A stretch of 64,000 nucleotides of DNA from Amycolatopsis saalfeldensis (GTDB lineage Bacteria; Actinomycetota; Actinomycetes; Mycobacteriales; Pseudonocardiaceae), in the NCBI RefSeq assembly GCF_900110575.1, contig NZ_FOEF01000003.1, positions 439,689 through 503,688 of the forward strand, read 5' to 3'. Positions 16,953-25,636 of this stretch are shown in pieces. The translations under genes were made by a program, and so were the position numbers. Under the pieces are notes generated by a model. The model ran no database searches. It was not told the origin of the DNA and saw only the letters and a list, made by a program, of their open reading frames with translations. Numbering within the stretch: position 1 is the stretch's first letter; every line of letters begins with the position of its first letter.

Positions 16953-17739
16953 GGCATTTCCCCGGCGCGGCCAGTGACGCCGTGCCGAGTGCCTTCAGGA
17001 CCAGCGCGGTGACGGCCGGGTCGGTGGGCAGGTCGCCGTGCGCGGCGGTGTCGCCGGGGCAGATCCCTTGGAGCGCAACGTTCACCGCGCCGTCGAGCCG
17101 GGCCGACTCGGGCGGGGTGACGGTCTCGTCGCGCTCCGTCCACAGCGAAAGCCACGGCAGGCCGGGCGGAAGCGGCGGCAGCCGGCTCAGCAGGGGACTG
17201 CCGGGGATCAGCTGCTGACACGCGGTGGGGCAAGCGCCGGGGACCAGCGCGCCGCCCGCCGCGGCGAGGCCGGTGCCGTGCATCGGCGCGCCGAGCGTGA
17301 CGACGCGGCGGGCCTGGTGCTCCCCGCCGTCCCGCGCCACCCAGAGCCGGGCCACGACACCGCCCGCGGAGTAGCCGATCACGTCGACGGACGGGGCGCC
17401 GTTTTCGTACGCGCGCTCCACCGCGTCGGCGAGGACGCCGACCTGCTGGCCGAGGTCGCCGGTCCCGTCGCCGACGAGGGTGAGCACCTGCGCGTCGCGG
17501 CCGGTGGCCCGGTGGATGCGGTCGGCGAGCTGCAGCAGCCCGCCGCGCCCGCCGCCGTAACCGGGCACCAGCAGGACGGGGCCGGGCCGGTCCTGCGCCG
17601 GACGTCCGGACCTCGGCGCGGCGCTGGACCCGGCCGTGGTCAGCACCGCGGCCACGATCCCGGCGACGACCACCAGCGCCGCGCCGCCGAGCAGCAGCCG
17701 GCGGCGGCGGGGGCTCAGGCCGGGCCAGGGGTTCCGCAT
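16942..17739 (-). CDS. Secreted/anchored class 2 lipase-like alpha/beta hydrolase
   Basis: 265 residues. An N-terminal basic run RRRRLLLGG and hydrophobic helix (AALVVVAGIVAAVLTTAG) form a signal anchor. The hydrolase core starts GPVLLVPGYGGGRGGLLQLADRI; the nucleophile elbow is GYSAGG with Ser124. Candidate acid and base residues are in WTERDETVTPPESA and AAHGDLPTD. Four Cys in the C-terminal half could form disulfides outside the cell. The pattern matches the lipase class 2 (EstA/LipA) group acting on esters. Convergent with the ABC operon. Confidence 0.82.
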   Translation of the reverse strand: MRNPWPGLSPRRRRLLLGGAALVVVAGIVAAVLTTAGSSAAPRSGRPAQDRPGPVLLVPGYGGGRGGLLQLADRIHRATGRDAQVLTLVGDGTGDLGQQVGVLADAVERAYENGAPSVDVIGYSAGGVVARLWVARDGGEHQARRVVTLGAPMHGTGLAAAGGALVPGACPTACQQLIPGSPLLSRLPPLPPGLPWLSLWTERDETVTPPESARLDGAVNVALQGICPGDTAAHGDLPTDPAVTALVLKALGTASLAAPGKCLSS

Positions 17740-17794
17740 ACCCCCATGGTGCCTGCCGGACGGCGGGATCCCGGTGTGGCGGCGCCGCGTGCGT

Positions 17795-18187
17795 TCAGGA
17801 AGCGGCGGCCTCGCGCTGGATCTGCTCGAACTGCGCGCCCATCGCGGCGGAGAGGGCCTGGGCGGCGGACAGCGGGCGGACCATCACCGTCAGCTCGTCG
17901 ACCAGGCCGCTCTCGTCGAGGTGGAGGAAGTCGGCGCCCTCGACCCGGGTGTCGCCGATCCGGGCTTCGAAGACGAGGGCGTGGGCCCGGCCGTCTTCGC
18001 CGGTCAGCTCCCGCACGTAGCGGAAGTCCTCGAACACCCGCAGCACCCCGCGCAGGATCGCGGCCGTGATCGCCTTGCCCGGGTACGGCCGGAACGCCAC
18101 CGGGCTGGTGAACACCACGTTCTCCGCCAGCGCCGCGGCGATCGCGTCCGGATCGCGTGCCTCGACGGCTTCGCGGAAGCTCTTCAT
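17795..18187 (-). CDS. SnoaL-like / NTF2-fold protein
   Basis: 130 residues: MKSFREAVEARDPDAIAAALAENVVFTSPVAFRPYPGKAITAAILRGVL... with FLHLDESGLVDELTVMVRPLSAAQAL near the end. This is the cone-shaped alpha+beta NTF2 fold used by small enzymes such as SnoaL cyclases, ketosteroid isomerases and limonene epoxide hydrolases. No specific catalytic set could be assigned. A single gene between the lipase and the flavin monooxygenase. Confidence 0.82.
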   Translation of the reverse strand: MKSFREAVEARDPDAIAAALAENVVFTSPVAFRPYPGKAITAAILRGVLRVFEDFRYVRELTGEDGRAHALVFEARIGDTRVEGADFLHLDESGLVDELTVMVRPLSAAQALSAAMGAQFEQIQREAAAS

Positions 18188-18380
18188 GCCCTACCTCGAT
18201 CTGCTCGGCTCGGATGGCTGCCCCGACAGCTTAGGGACTCCCCGCCCCTGTTACACCGGACCCGGCATCGTCCCGGTACTCGGCCGGAATGTCCTCCTCC
18301 ACGGAGGATTTCGGCCCCCGGCGGTGATCTTCGCGCCGGTACGCTGGCAACGTCGGCAAGATCGGTGGAAGGGAGTGCGC

Positions 18381-19232
18381 ATGAAGATCGGGATCGGCCT
18401 GCCGAACCAGGTGCGGGACATGGACCCACGGGTCCTGCCCGGGTGGGCGCGGCGGGCTGAGGAGGCGGGGTTCTCGACGCTGGGCACGGTGGGGCGCACG
18501 GCGTACCCCGGCGTGATGGACACCGTCGCGCTGGCCGCGGCCGCGGGCGCGACCGAGCGGATCGGGCTGCTCAGCAACGTGATGCTGGCCCCGGTGTGGC
18601 CGCCGGTGCTGCTGGCGAAGGACCTCGCCGGCATCGACGGCGTCTCCGGGCACCGCCTGACGGTCGGCCTCGGCATCGGCGCCCGCGAGGACGACTTCGT
18701 CGTGGCCGGGCTGGGCCCGAAGGGGCTCGGCAAGCGGATCGACGCCGACCTCGAGACCTACCGCAGCGTCTGGGACGCGGAGCCCATCGGCGGCGGGGTC
18801 AACCCGGCGGTGCCGCCGGGCACGCGCCGGGTGCCGCTGCTGTTCGGCGGTTCGGCACCGGCCTCGTTCGCCCGGATGGCCAAGTGGGGCGAGGGTTACG
18901 TCGGCGGTTCCGTGCCGCCGGAGATGGTGGCCGGGTCGTTCGAGCAGGCCCGGGCCGCGTGGCAGGCCGCGGGCCGCGAGGGATCGCCCCGGCTGGTGGC
19001 CATCGCCTACTTCGCGCTCGCGGACCCGGAGCAGGGACGCGGGAAGGTGTGGGACTACTACAGCAATTTCGGCGATTTCGCCAACGTGGTCGCCGGCGGC
19101 GTCCGGAGCACGGCCGAAGACCTGCGCAAGGCGGTTTCGTGCTTCGCGGACATGGGCGCGGACGAGCTGATCTTCAACCCGGCCACCGACAACCCGGCCG
19201 ACATCGAAGCACTCGCCGAGATCGTGCTGTAG
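18381..19232 (+). CDS. LLM-class flavin-dependent oxidoreductase
   Basis: 283-residue luciferase-like TIM barrel. It starts MKIGIGLPNQVRDMDPRVLPGWARRAEEAGFSTLG and has ERIGLLSNVMLAPVWPPVLLAKDLAGIDGVSGHRLTVGLGIGAREDDF and VPLLFGGSAPASFARMAKWGEGYVGG. This subfamily uses reduced FMN or F420; which one is not clear here. ATG follows AAGGGA at good spacing; the longer upstream frame lacks family similarity. A single gene; its end abuts a partial copy of the DUF885 3' end. Confidence 0.88.
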   Translation: MKIGIGLPNQVRDMDPRVLPGWARRAEEAGFSTLGTVGRTAYPGVMDTVALAAAAGATERIGLLSNVMLAPVWPPVLLAKDLAGIDGVSGHRLTVGLGIGAREDDFVVAGLGPKGLGKRIDADLETYRSVWDAEPIGGGVNPAVPPGTRRVPLLFGGSAPASFARMAKWGEGYVGGSVPPEMVAGSFEQARAAWQAAGREGSPRLVAIAYFALADPEQGRGKVWDYYSNFGDFANVVAGGVRSTAEDLRKAVSCFADMGADELIFNPATDNPADIEALAEIVL

Positions 19233-19390
19233 GTCCTCGTGCCCGGTCCTGCTGGTTCGGGCGGGCCGGGTGCTGGGTGGCGGGGCTGATGGCCAGCGTG
19301 TCGTGGTGCCAGGTGGGTAGTGCGAAGCCTGGGTGGGTTGAGGCTTCCTCGCGGGCTTGGAGCCGGGTGCGTTGGCCGAGTTTGTGCTGT
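19231..19390. repeat. Partial duplicate of the DUF885 gene 3' end
   Basis: This stretch repeats, with drift and a ~20-base indel, the sequence of about 19391-19570 (the last ~50 codons of the DUF885 gene plus flank). Shared words include TCCTCGTGCCCGGTC, GTCGTGGTGCCAGGTG, GTAGTGCGAAGCC and GCCGAGTTTGT. The copy has no intact frame. It lies between the LLM stop and the DUF885 stop, arranged as a direct tandem duplication. Confidence 0.8.
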
Positions 19391-19416
19391 GGGTCCTCGT
19401 GCCCGGTCTCGCTGGT

Positions 19417-21027
19417 TCAGGGGGCCGGGTGCAGGGCGTCGCGTAGGGCGGCGAGGCCGACGGGGCCGATGGCCAGGGCGTCGTGGTGCCAGGTGCGTAG
19501 TGCGAAGCCAGGGCGGGTCGACGCTTCCTTGCGGGCCTGGAGCCAGGCGCGCTCGCCGAGTTTGTACGCGATGGCCTGGCCCGGCCAGCCGAGGTAGCGG
19601 ACCACTTCGGCGTGCACCTGGTGCGGGGCGGCCAGGCCGCGTTCGCGCAGGATGCGGCAGGCGGTTTCGAAGTCCCAGCGGGAGCCGTCCGGCAGGGGCA
19701 GGTCCAGGTGCGCGCCGATGTCGATGACCACGCGGGCGGCGCGCATGGCCGAGCCCGAAAGCATGCCCAGGCGGGTGCCGGGCTCGGAGTACCAGCCGAG
19801 CTCGTCCGCGAGGCGCTCGGCGTAGAGCGCCCAGCCTTCGGCGTGGCCGCTGACCGAGTAGACCCGCGCGAAGCGGCTGACCCGGTCGGCGGCCAGCTTC
19901 GCGGTGCCGACCTGCAGGTGGTGGCCCGGCACGCCCTCGTGGAACACCGTGGTCAGCTCACGCCAGACGGTGAACCGGTCCCGGCCGCCCAACGGCCACC
20001 AGGTGCGGCCCGGGCGGGCGCCGTCCTCGCTGGGGCCGCTGTAATACGGGGCGCCGGACGCCGAACCGTGCGCGATCGTCACGTCCAGCGCCCGCAGGGG
20101 CTCCGGGATGTCGAAGTGCTCCGCCGCCGCCTCGAGCGCGCGGTCGTGGGCCGCGCGCAGCCAGTCCACATAGGACTCTTCGCCGGTCACGCTGTACGCG
20201 GCGTCCAGGATTTCCTGCGCCTGCGAGACACTCGCGCCCGGACGCACCCGCGCGGCCTCCGTCGCCAGCTCGCGTTCGATCCGCTCCAGCTCGGCCCAGC
20301 CCCACTCGTACGCCTCGGCCAGGTCGACGTCCGCCCCCAGGCTCAGCCGCGCGCCCGCCGCGTAACGCTCCGCGCCGACGCCGTCCACTTCGCTCGCGCG
20401 AGGCGCGTACTCGTCGCGCAAATACGCGGCCAGCCCGGCGTACCCGCGGTAGGCGGCGTCGGCCGCGGCGCGCAGTTCGGCGGACCGGGGGCCTTCGCCG
20501 TAGCCGTTCAGCAGGGTTTCGTGCACTCCCGCGTACCGGTCGGCCTGCGCGGCCGCCTCCAGTGCCTGGCGCCGCGCTGCGGGCAGGCCCCGATCGAGCC
20601 CTTCGCCCAGCGCCGAGCGCCAGCCGGCCAGCATGGGCTCCACCCCGGCCAGCCGCAGGGCGATCACGTGCCAGTCTTCGTCGCCGTCGCGCGGGAGCAT
20701 GTCGACGGAATCGTGCACCGAGGTCAGGATCCCGAAGTGCGCCTTGACCGCGCGCAGCGGCTCGCCCAGATCGTGCCACGCCAGCTGCGCCTCCAGCCGT
20801 TCACGCAGGTGCGCGCCCGCAACCCGGTCCTGCGCCGACTCCGGCGTGAGCTCGCCCAGCGCCGCGAGCGTGCGCCGGGCCAGCCCGGCCCTCGCTTCGA
20901 CGCCTTCGGGCCCGTAATCGGTCAGCGCGCCCGGATCGGCCGCGATACCGCGCATCGTCGCCATCACCGGGTCCAGTACGGCTTCGGCGGTCACATGGTC
21001 GTCGGAGAGCTGGAAGATCGGCGTCAC
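19417..21027 (-). CDS. DUF885-family metallopeptidase-like protein
   Basis: 536 residues. The zinc-site core is TVFHEGVPGHHLQVGTA around residue 361, with GHAEGWALYAERLADELGWY downstream providing the expected Glu. Both are DUF885 hallmarks (M32/M3-like gluzincin fold). No signal peptide, so a cytoplasmic peptidase or carboxypeptidase is likely; the substrate is unknown. GTG start without a clear ribosome site; TATAGC lies 9 bases upstream on this strand, so a leaderless transcript is possible. The 3' end has been tandemly duplicated downstream. Confidence 0.88.
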   Translation of the reverse strand: MTPIFQLSDDHVTAEAVLDPVMATMRGIAADPGALTDYGPEGVEARAGLARRTLAALGELTPESAQDRVAGAHLRERLEAQLAWHDLGEPLRAVKAHFGILTSVHDSVDMLPRDGDEDWHVIALRLAGVEPMLAGWRSALGEGLDRGLPAARRQALEAAAQADRYAGVHETLLNGYGEGPRSAELRAAADAAYRGYAGLAAYLRDEYAPRASEVDGVGAERYAAGARLSLGADVDLAEAYEWGWAELERIERELATEAARVRPGASVSQAQEILDAAYSVTGEESYVDWLRAAHDRALEAAAEHFDIPEPLRALDVTIAHGSASGAPYYSGPSEDGARPGRTWWPLGGRDRFTVWRELTTVFHEGVPGHHLQVGTAKLAADRVSRFARVYSVSGHAEGWALYAERLADELGWYSEPGTRLGMLSGSAMRAARVVIDIGAHLDLPLPDGSRWDFETACRILRERGLAAPHQVHAEVVRYLGWPGQAIAYKLGERAWLQARKEASTRPGFALRTWHHDALAIGPVGLAALRDALHPAP

Positions 21028-21059
21028 CCGGCCACGCTATACCCCGGGACCGGTGGTTC

Positions 21060-21480
21060 CGGTGAGCATTGGCCGGGGCCGGGGCCGGGGCCGGGGCCGG
21101 GGCCGCGCTGGCTCGGACCGCGCTGGCTCGGACCGCGCTGGCTCGGACCGCGCTGGCTCGGACCGCGCTGGCTCGGACCGCGCTGGCCCGGACCGCGCTG
21201 GCCCGGACCACGCTGGCCCGGACCACGCTGGCTCGAACCACGCTGGCGGGGCCGCGCTGGCGGGGCCGCGCTGGCGGGGCCGCGCTGCCGGGGCCGCGCT
21301 GCCGGGGCCGCGCTGGCCCGGACCGCGCTGCCGGGGCCGCGTTGGCCCGGACCGCGCTGCCGGGGCCGCGTTGGCCCGGACCACGCTGCCGGGCCGCGTT
21401 GGCTCGAACCGCGCTGCCGGGGCCGCGTTGAATCGACCATGTCGGCCGGGACCACGCTGGCCCGAACACACTGCCCGGAC
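21060..21480. repeat. Tandem repeat array upstream of the DUF885 gene
   Basis: It opens with four GGGGCC units, then six near-identical 15-mers of the form GCTGGCTCGGACCGC (about 21107-21200), then 15-mers with CCC for CTC, and then interleaved 15-21 bp units of GCTGGCGGGGCC and GCTGCCGGGGCC type to about 21480. Because 15 is a multiple of 3, every frame stays open and gives artefactual Ser/Arg/Gly-rich proteins on both strands. I read it as a non-coding minisatellite between the DUF885 start and the 67-residue gene. Confidence 0.82.
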
Positions 21481-21676
21481 CACGGGGGCCCGGACCGCGT
21501 TGCCGGGATCCACGTCGCTTGGTCGGTGCCGGGCGGGCCAGGCCGTTGCCCGGGCCATGCTGTCTGGCCGGTGCCGGGCGGGTGAGGCTGTCGGGGCCAC
21601 GTTGCCTGGTCGGCGCTGCCCGGCCGGCGCCGGTCCGGCCCAGCCTGCTTGGGTCCACAATGGACGGTGTGGGCGG

Positions 21677-21880
21677 TCAGCGGGCGGGTCCCTCGCCGAG
21701 GCCGTCCGCCGGGTCGAGGCCGAGGACGTCCAGGAGCCGGGCGCAGTCCTCCGCGTCGGTGGATCTCGACGCGACTGTGCGGACACAGCGGCGGCGTTGT
21801 TCCGGTGTCAGGCCGAACGGGTCCGGCAGCGAGTCCGACTCGGGTGGCGGCCACTTCGCCGCTTGCCGGGCCGGCTTCAC
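21677..21880 (-). CDS. Small conserved-looking hypothetical protein
   Basis: 67 residues, acidic, with a helical core LTPEQRRRCVRTVASRSTDAEDCARLLDVLGLDPADG. The text looks like a real folded mini-domain and recalls small actinobacterial and phage proteins of unknown role, but I cannot name the family. The GTG start overlaps the stop of the upstream gene in GTGA, so its translation is coupled to the repeat protein. Its last codons are followed by the minisatellite. Confidence 0.6.
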   Translation of the reverse strand: MKPARQAAKWPPPESDSLPDPFGLTPEQRRRCVRTVASRSTDAEDCARLLDVLGLDPADGLGEGPAR

Positions 21881-22665
21881 TGCTCGCTCCGCGGCTCGCC
21901 CGGTGGGCGGGCGTCCAGGATGTCGGTGGCGCGCACCAGGTCGACGGGGGAGTCCGGGGCGGCTTCATACGGCCGGACGGGCACCCAGGTCGTACTGGTG
22001 TGCTCATCGCGAAGACTCCGCCCCGCGACCGTTCCGCTGCGCTCCTGCCAATCCGATGCCAGGACATTCGCCACGTCGCGGCCGCCGCGGGTGCTGTAGC
22101 CGTAACGGCTGCGGGCGTCACGGTAGCTGCGGGCGCCGCGGTGGGTGCGGCAGCGATAACGGACCAGCCAGCCCGGTGGATAGCCGCCGCCATGCCGGGT
22201 GGGCCAGGCATGCTCCCCGGGAGCGGCGGTGGCGGGCTGCCCGGAGCCGACGGAGCCGACGGAGCCGACGGAGCCGACCGAGCCCACTGACCTCACCGAG
22301 TCCACTGAGCCGCTCGAGCCTGCCGAACCGGCCGAGCCTGCTGAACCGGCCGAGCCTGCTGAACCGGCCGAGCCCGTCGAGCGGACCGAGCCCGTCGAGC
22401 CCGCCGAATCGGCCGAACCCGTCGAGCTGACCGATCCCGCCGAGCTGACCGATCCCGCCGAGCTGACCGAGTCCACCGAACCGGCCGAGCCCGCCGAGCA
22501 GACCGATCCCGCCAAACCGGCCGAACCGGCCGAGCCCGTCGAGTGGACCGAGCCCGTCGAGCCCGTCGAGCCCGCCGAACCGGCCGAACCGGCCGAGCCC
22601 GCCGAGTCCACTGAGTCGACCGAACCCCCCGCGCCCGGCGCCCCCGAATCCACAGCCTCAGCCAT
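21877..22665 (-). CDS. Low-complexity Ser/Gly/Ala/Val repeat protein with unique C-terminal domain
   Basis: 262 residues, not recognised. Residues 14-145 are tripeptide repeats (GSA, GSV, GST, with some DSV) encoded by 9-18 bp DNA units. Residues 150-262 are non-repetitive and rich in Arg, Tyr and Asp, with GGRDVANVLASDWQERSG, STTWVPVRPYEA and DLVRATDILDARPP. ATG at 22665 has an excellent AGGAG 6 bases upstream, and the GTGA overlap with the 67-residue gene supports translation. There is no signal peptide. The opposite strand is also open (Glu-Pro-Ala repeats) because the unit is a multiple of three; ribosome site and coupling favour this strand. Confidence 0.55.
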   Translation of the reverse strand: MAEAVDSGAPGAGGSVDSVDSAGSAGSAGSAGSTGSTGSVHSTGSAGSAGLAGSVCSAGSAGSVDSVSSAGSVSSAGSVSSTGSADSAGSTGSVRSTGSAGSAGSAGSAGSAGSAGSSGSVDSVRSVGSVGSVGSVGSVGSGQPATAAPGEHAWPTRHGGGYPPGWLVRYRCRTHRGARSYRDARSRYGYSTRGGRDVANVLASDWQERSGTVAGRSLRDEHTSTTWVPVRPYEAAPDSPVDLVRATDILDARPPGEPRSEQ

Positions 22666-23029
22666 GGTCGGCTCCTGGGCTCACCCGAAGACCGGGCCGG
22701 GAGGGATTGCGTGGGTGTTCTTCCGCCAGAGGCACTGCTTGCTCCGCTCTGCTCGGGACGTGTTTCCAGTCGCCGAGGTCCGGGGCGGTGGTCCAGGGTA
22801 GGCGCCGCGGCCGCTCGGTGGCTCGGCCAGCCGGGTGGTTCCCGAACGGGTCAACGGCAAAGGTAGGAACTCTACTCAGGGTAGGACGAAAGCCTCAGAG
22901 GTGATCCTGGCCGGAAGACCCAGCCTGGAAGGCGAATGACGAGAATTCGGCCGCACGGAGGTAGTTACGGACAGCCGAGGTGTGACTATATTCATCTGAT
23001 GTCTATCCGCTGACCTGTCGGAGAGCCTG
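22666..23029. other. Divergent intergenic region
   Basis: 364 bases between the repeat-protein gene (minus) and the beta-helix gene (plus). Toward the plus-strand gene there is TATATT (22987-22992), a plausible -10 box about 37 bases before the start, and a CGGAGAG ribosome site. No convincing -35, operator or small gene was seen. Confidence 0.5.
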
Positions 23030-25636
23030 ATGCGAATCGTCACCGTTGCCGCGCACCTGGTCACCGCCGTTGCCACCGTTGCGGCCGTCGGCGCTGTTCC
23101 GGGGAGGGCGCCCGACCTCCTGTACGCCGCGCCGTCCGGGCACGGCTCGGCGTGCAGTGCCGCCGCTCCGTGTGATCTGGCCACCGCGCGCGATCGTGTT
23201 CGCGGGGTGCTCCCGCATGCCCGAGGCGACGTCGTGGTCGAGCTGAGCGGCGGCACCTACCGGCTGACCTCGCCCCTGAAACTGGGCGTGCAGGACTCCG
23301 GCGCCCCCGGCCACCAGGTCGTCTACCGCGCCGCGCCCGGGCAGCACCCGGTCCTCAGCGGCGCGATCCAGGTGACCGGCTTCCGGAAGACCGACCCCGC
23401 CAAGAACATCTACCGCGCATCCGTGCCGAAGGGGACCGCGGGCCGCGACCTGTTCGTCGACGGCGTCCGCGCGCCGCGGGCCCGCTCGGCGCAGGACCCG
23501 GCCGGGTTCTCGGTGACGGCCACCGGGTTCGCCACCGCCGACCCGTCGTACACCTCGTGGACGAACGCGAGCCAGGTCGAGGTCGTCGCGAACAACGCGT
23601 GGAAACAGCTGCGCTGCCCGCTGGCCTCGATCACCCCCGGCGCGTCCGGCGGCTCCGCGCTGACCGTCGACCCCGGCTGCTGGAACAACAACCACAGCGC
23701 GGTCCCGAACCCGGGCTTCCCGTTCAACGGCGCGGGCCTGCCCACGCTCGACCGCGTCACCTGGCTCGAGAACGCCTACCAGCTGCTCGGCACCCCGGGC
23801 CAGTTCTACCTCGACAGCGCCGCCGGCTACCTCTACTACGTGCCGCGCCCCGGCGAGGACCTGGCGAAGGCCGACGTCGAGCTGCCCGTCGCGCCGGAGC
23901 TGCTCGACCTCGCCGGCACGCCCGGGCACCTCGCGCCGCTGAACGATTCGGACTGGCGCGCCACCTACACCGGCAGCTGGAGCTACTCCTCCGGACGGCC
24001 CACCGGCGACCTGGGCGGCGACGTCCACTACACGCAGCAGAACGGCGACGCCTTCTCCTACACCTTCACCGGCACCGGCCTCCAGGTCCTCACCGAGACC
24101 AACTCCGACGAAGGCGACATGGACGTCTACGTGGACGGCGCCAAGGTCTCCACGGCTTCGGCCAAGAGCGCCGAACGGCTCGCGCAGCAGGCCGTCGTTT
24201 CGGTCACCGGGCTGCCGCAGGGGAAACACACCGTGCGCGTGGTCAAGACCAGCGGTGACTACCTGCTGATCGACGGCTTCACCGTGATCCCCGAGGCGAT
24301 CGCGCCCGTGCACGACATTTCCTTCAGCGGCTTGACTTTCGCCTACGCCGCATGGAACGCGCCGAGCACCGCGGGCTACGTCGACAACCAGGCCGGTGTG
24401 CTGTGGGACCCGGCGACCCACGCGCCGGTGCGCATCCCGGCCGCCGTGCAGGTGCACCGGGGCGCGCGGATCGCGTTCACCGGCGTCACCGTCCAGCACA
24501 CCGGTACCGCGGGCATCGACTTCGCCGACCAGACGCAGGACTCCACGCTTTCGGGCAGCTCTGTGGACGACACCTCGGGCGGCGGGGTCGCCGTCGGCGA
24601 GGTCGACGACTACTACCAGACCCAGCCCGCGCTGATGACCAGCGGCAACACCGTGTCCGGTAACAACATCCAGCACCCGGGGCAGGAGTACCAGGACGCG
24701 GTCGGCGTCTGGGTGGGCACCAGCCGCGGGACCACGCTGGCGCACAACGACATCGGCTACACGCCGTACTCCGGCGTCTCGATCGGCTGGGGCTGGGGCT
24801 GGGCGTCGAGCTGCGCGCTGCAGGCGAAACAGGGCCTGCCCGACCCGTGCAAGCACGGCACCACCTACACCGGCGGCAACCACGTGACCGCCAACCACGT
24901 GCACAGCGTGATGGGCGTGCTGAACGACGGAGGCCCGGTCTACACCCTCGGCGGCCAGGCGTCCGGCTCGGACTTCACCGGCAACGTGCTGGGCGAGTGC
25001 GTCAACGGCTGCAACGAGATCTACCACGACGAGGGCAGCTCGCTGTGGGACACGCACGGCAACGTGGTGCGGATGAGCAACGGCTCCCCGTGGCTGCACC
25101 TGTGGACGCCGACCATCCACGACGACCACATCTACGGCAACTACTCCGACACCGCCCAATACCAGAACAACGGCACCGACATCACCCTCGAACAGTCCAC
25201 AGTGGTCCCGGACGGGCGCTGGCCCGCGGCGGCGCAGGCGATCATCGACGCCGCCGGCCCGGGCACCCCGCGGGGCCCGGTGATCGACGACGACGATCTC
25301 CGGATCTCCTACCTCGGCACCTGGTCCTCCAGCGGCTCGCGCAACGACGGAGACCTGGAGAACGGCGTGCACTACAGCCAGCAGAACGGCGATTCCGCGG
25401 CCATCACGTTCACCGGCACCGGGATCGGCTTCCTGACCGAAACCAATTCCGACGAAGGCGATATCGCCGTCACCCTCGACGGGGTTTCGAAAGGCACGGT
25501 GAGCGCGAAGACTGCCCAGCGGCAGGGCCGGGTCCCCGTTTATTCGGTGACCGGTCTCGCCGCCGGGCAGCACACGCTGACTGTTTCGAAAGCGAGCGGA
25601 ACCTATTTCCTGGTGGACGGGTTCCGCATCTACTGA
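23030..25636 (+). CDS. Secreted right-handed parallel beta-helix protein with duplicated C-terminal-type module
   Basis: 868 residues. A signal peptide (MRIVTVAAHLVTAVATVAAVGAV) precedes the glycan-lyase-like start YAAPSGHGSACSAAAPCDLATARDRVRGVLP and GGTYRLTSPL, typical of secreted parallel beta-helix carbohydrate enzymes. The helix continues at residues 425-745 (GNTVSGNNIQHPGQEYQDAVG, HNDIGYTPYSGVSIGWGWGW, NHVTANHVHSVMG). Two ~115-residue copies of one beta-rich module occur at residues 305-425 and 753-868; both contain the motif ETNSDEGD and end in a DGF motif. They resemble carbohydrate-binding or jelly-roll modules. Substrate unknown; its neighbours suggest plant or fungal glycans. Confidence 0.82.
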   Translation: MRIVTVAAHLVTAVATVAAVGAVPGRAPDLLYAAPSGHGSACSAAAPCDLATARDRVRGVLPHARGDVVVELSGGTYRLTSPLKLGVQDSGAPGHQVVYRAAPGQHPVLSGAIQVTGFRKTDPAKNIYRASVPKGTAGRDLFVDGVRAPRARSAQDPAGFSVTATGFATADPSYTSWTNASQVEVVANNAWKQLRCPLASITPGASGGSALTVDPGCWNNNHSAVPNPGFPFNGAGLPTLDRVTWLENAYQLLGTPGQFYLDSAAGYLYYVPRPGEDLAKADVELPVAPELLDLAGTPGHLAPLNDSDWRATYTGSWSYSSGRPTGDLGGDVHYTQQNGDAFSYTFTGTGLQVLTETNSDEGDMDVYVDGAKVSTASAKSAERLAQQAVVSVTGLPQGKHTVRVVKTSGDYLLIDGFTVIPEAIAPVHDISFSGLTFAYAAWNAPSTAGYVDNQAGVLWDPATHAPVRIPAAVQVHRGARIAFTGVTVQHTGTAGIDFADQTQDSTLSGSSVDDTSGGGVAVGEVDDYYQTQPALMTSGNTVSGNNIQHPGQEYQDAVGVWVGTSRGTTLAHNDIGYTPYSGVSIGWGWGWASSCALQAKQGLPDPCKHGTTYTGGNHVTANHVHSVMGVLNDGGPVYTLGGQASGSDFTGNVLGECVNGCNEIYHDEGSSLWDTHGNVVRMSNGSPWLHLWTPTIHDDHIYGNYSDTAQYQNNGTDITLEQSTVVPDGRWPAAAQAIIDAAGPGTPRGPVIDDDDLRISYLGTWSSSGSRNDGDLENGVHYSQQNGDSAAITFTGTGIGFLTETNSDEGDIAVTLDGVSKGTVSAKTAQRQGRVPVYSVTGLAAGQHTLTVSKASGTYFLVDGFRIY

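Noticed and set aside
22240..22640. Regular short repeats considered as a CRISPR array
   Set aside because: Units are 9-18 bp, contiguous and in codon register, with no unique spacers and no cas genes.
22199..22801. Plus-strand Glu-Pro-Ala repeat protein (200 codons)
   Set aside because: It has no convincing ribosome site at its start, whereas the minus-strand frame has AGGAG at ideal spacing and a GTGA overlap with the next gene. Synonymous-type variation cannot separate the strands because third positions coincide.
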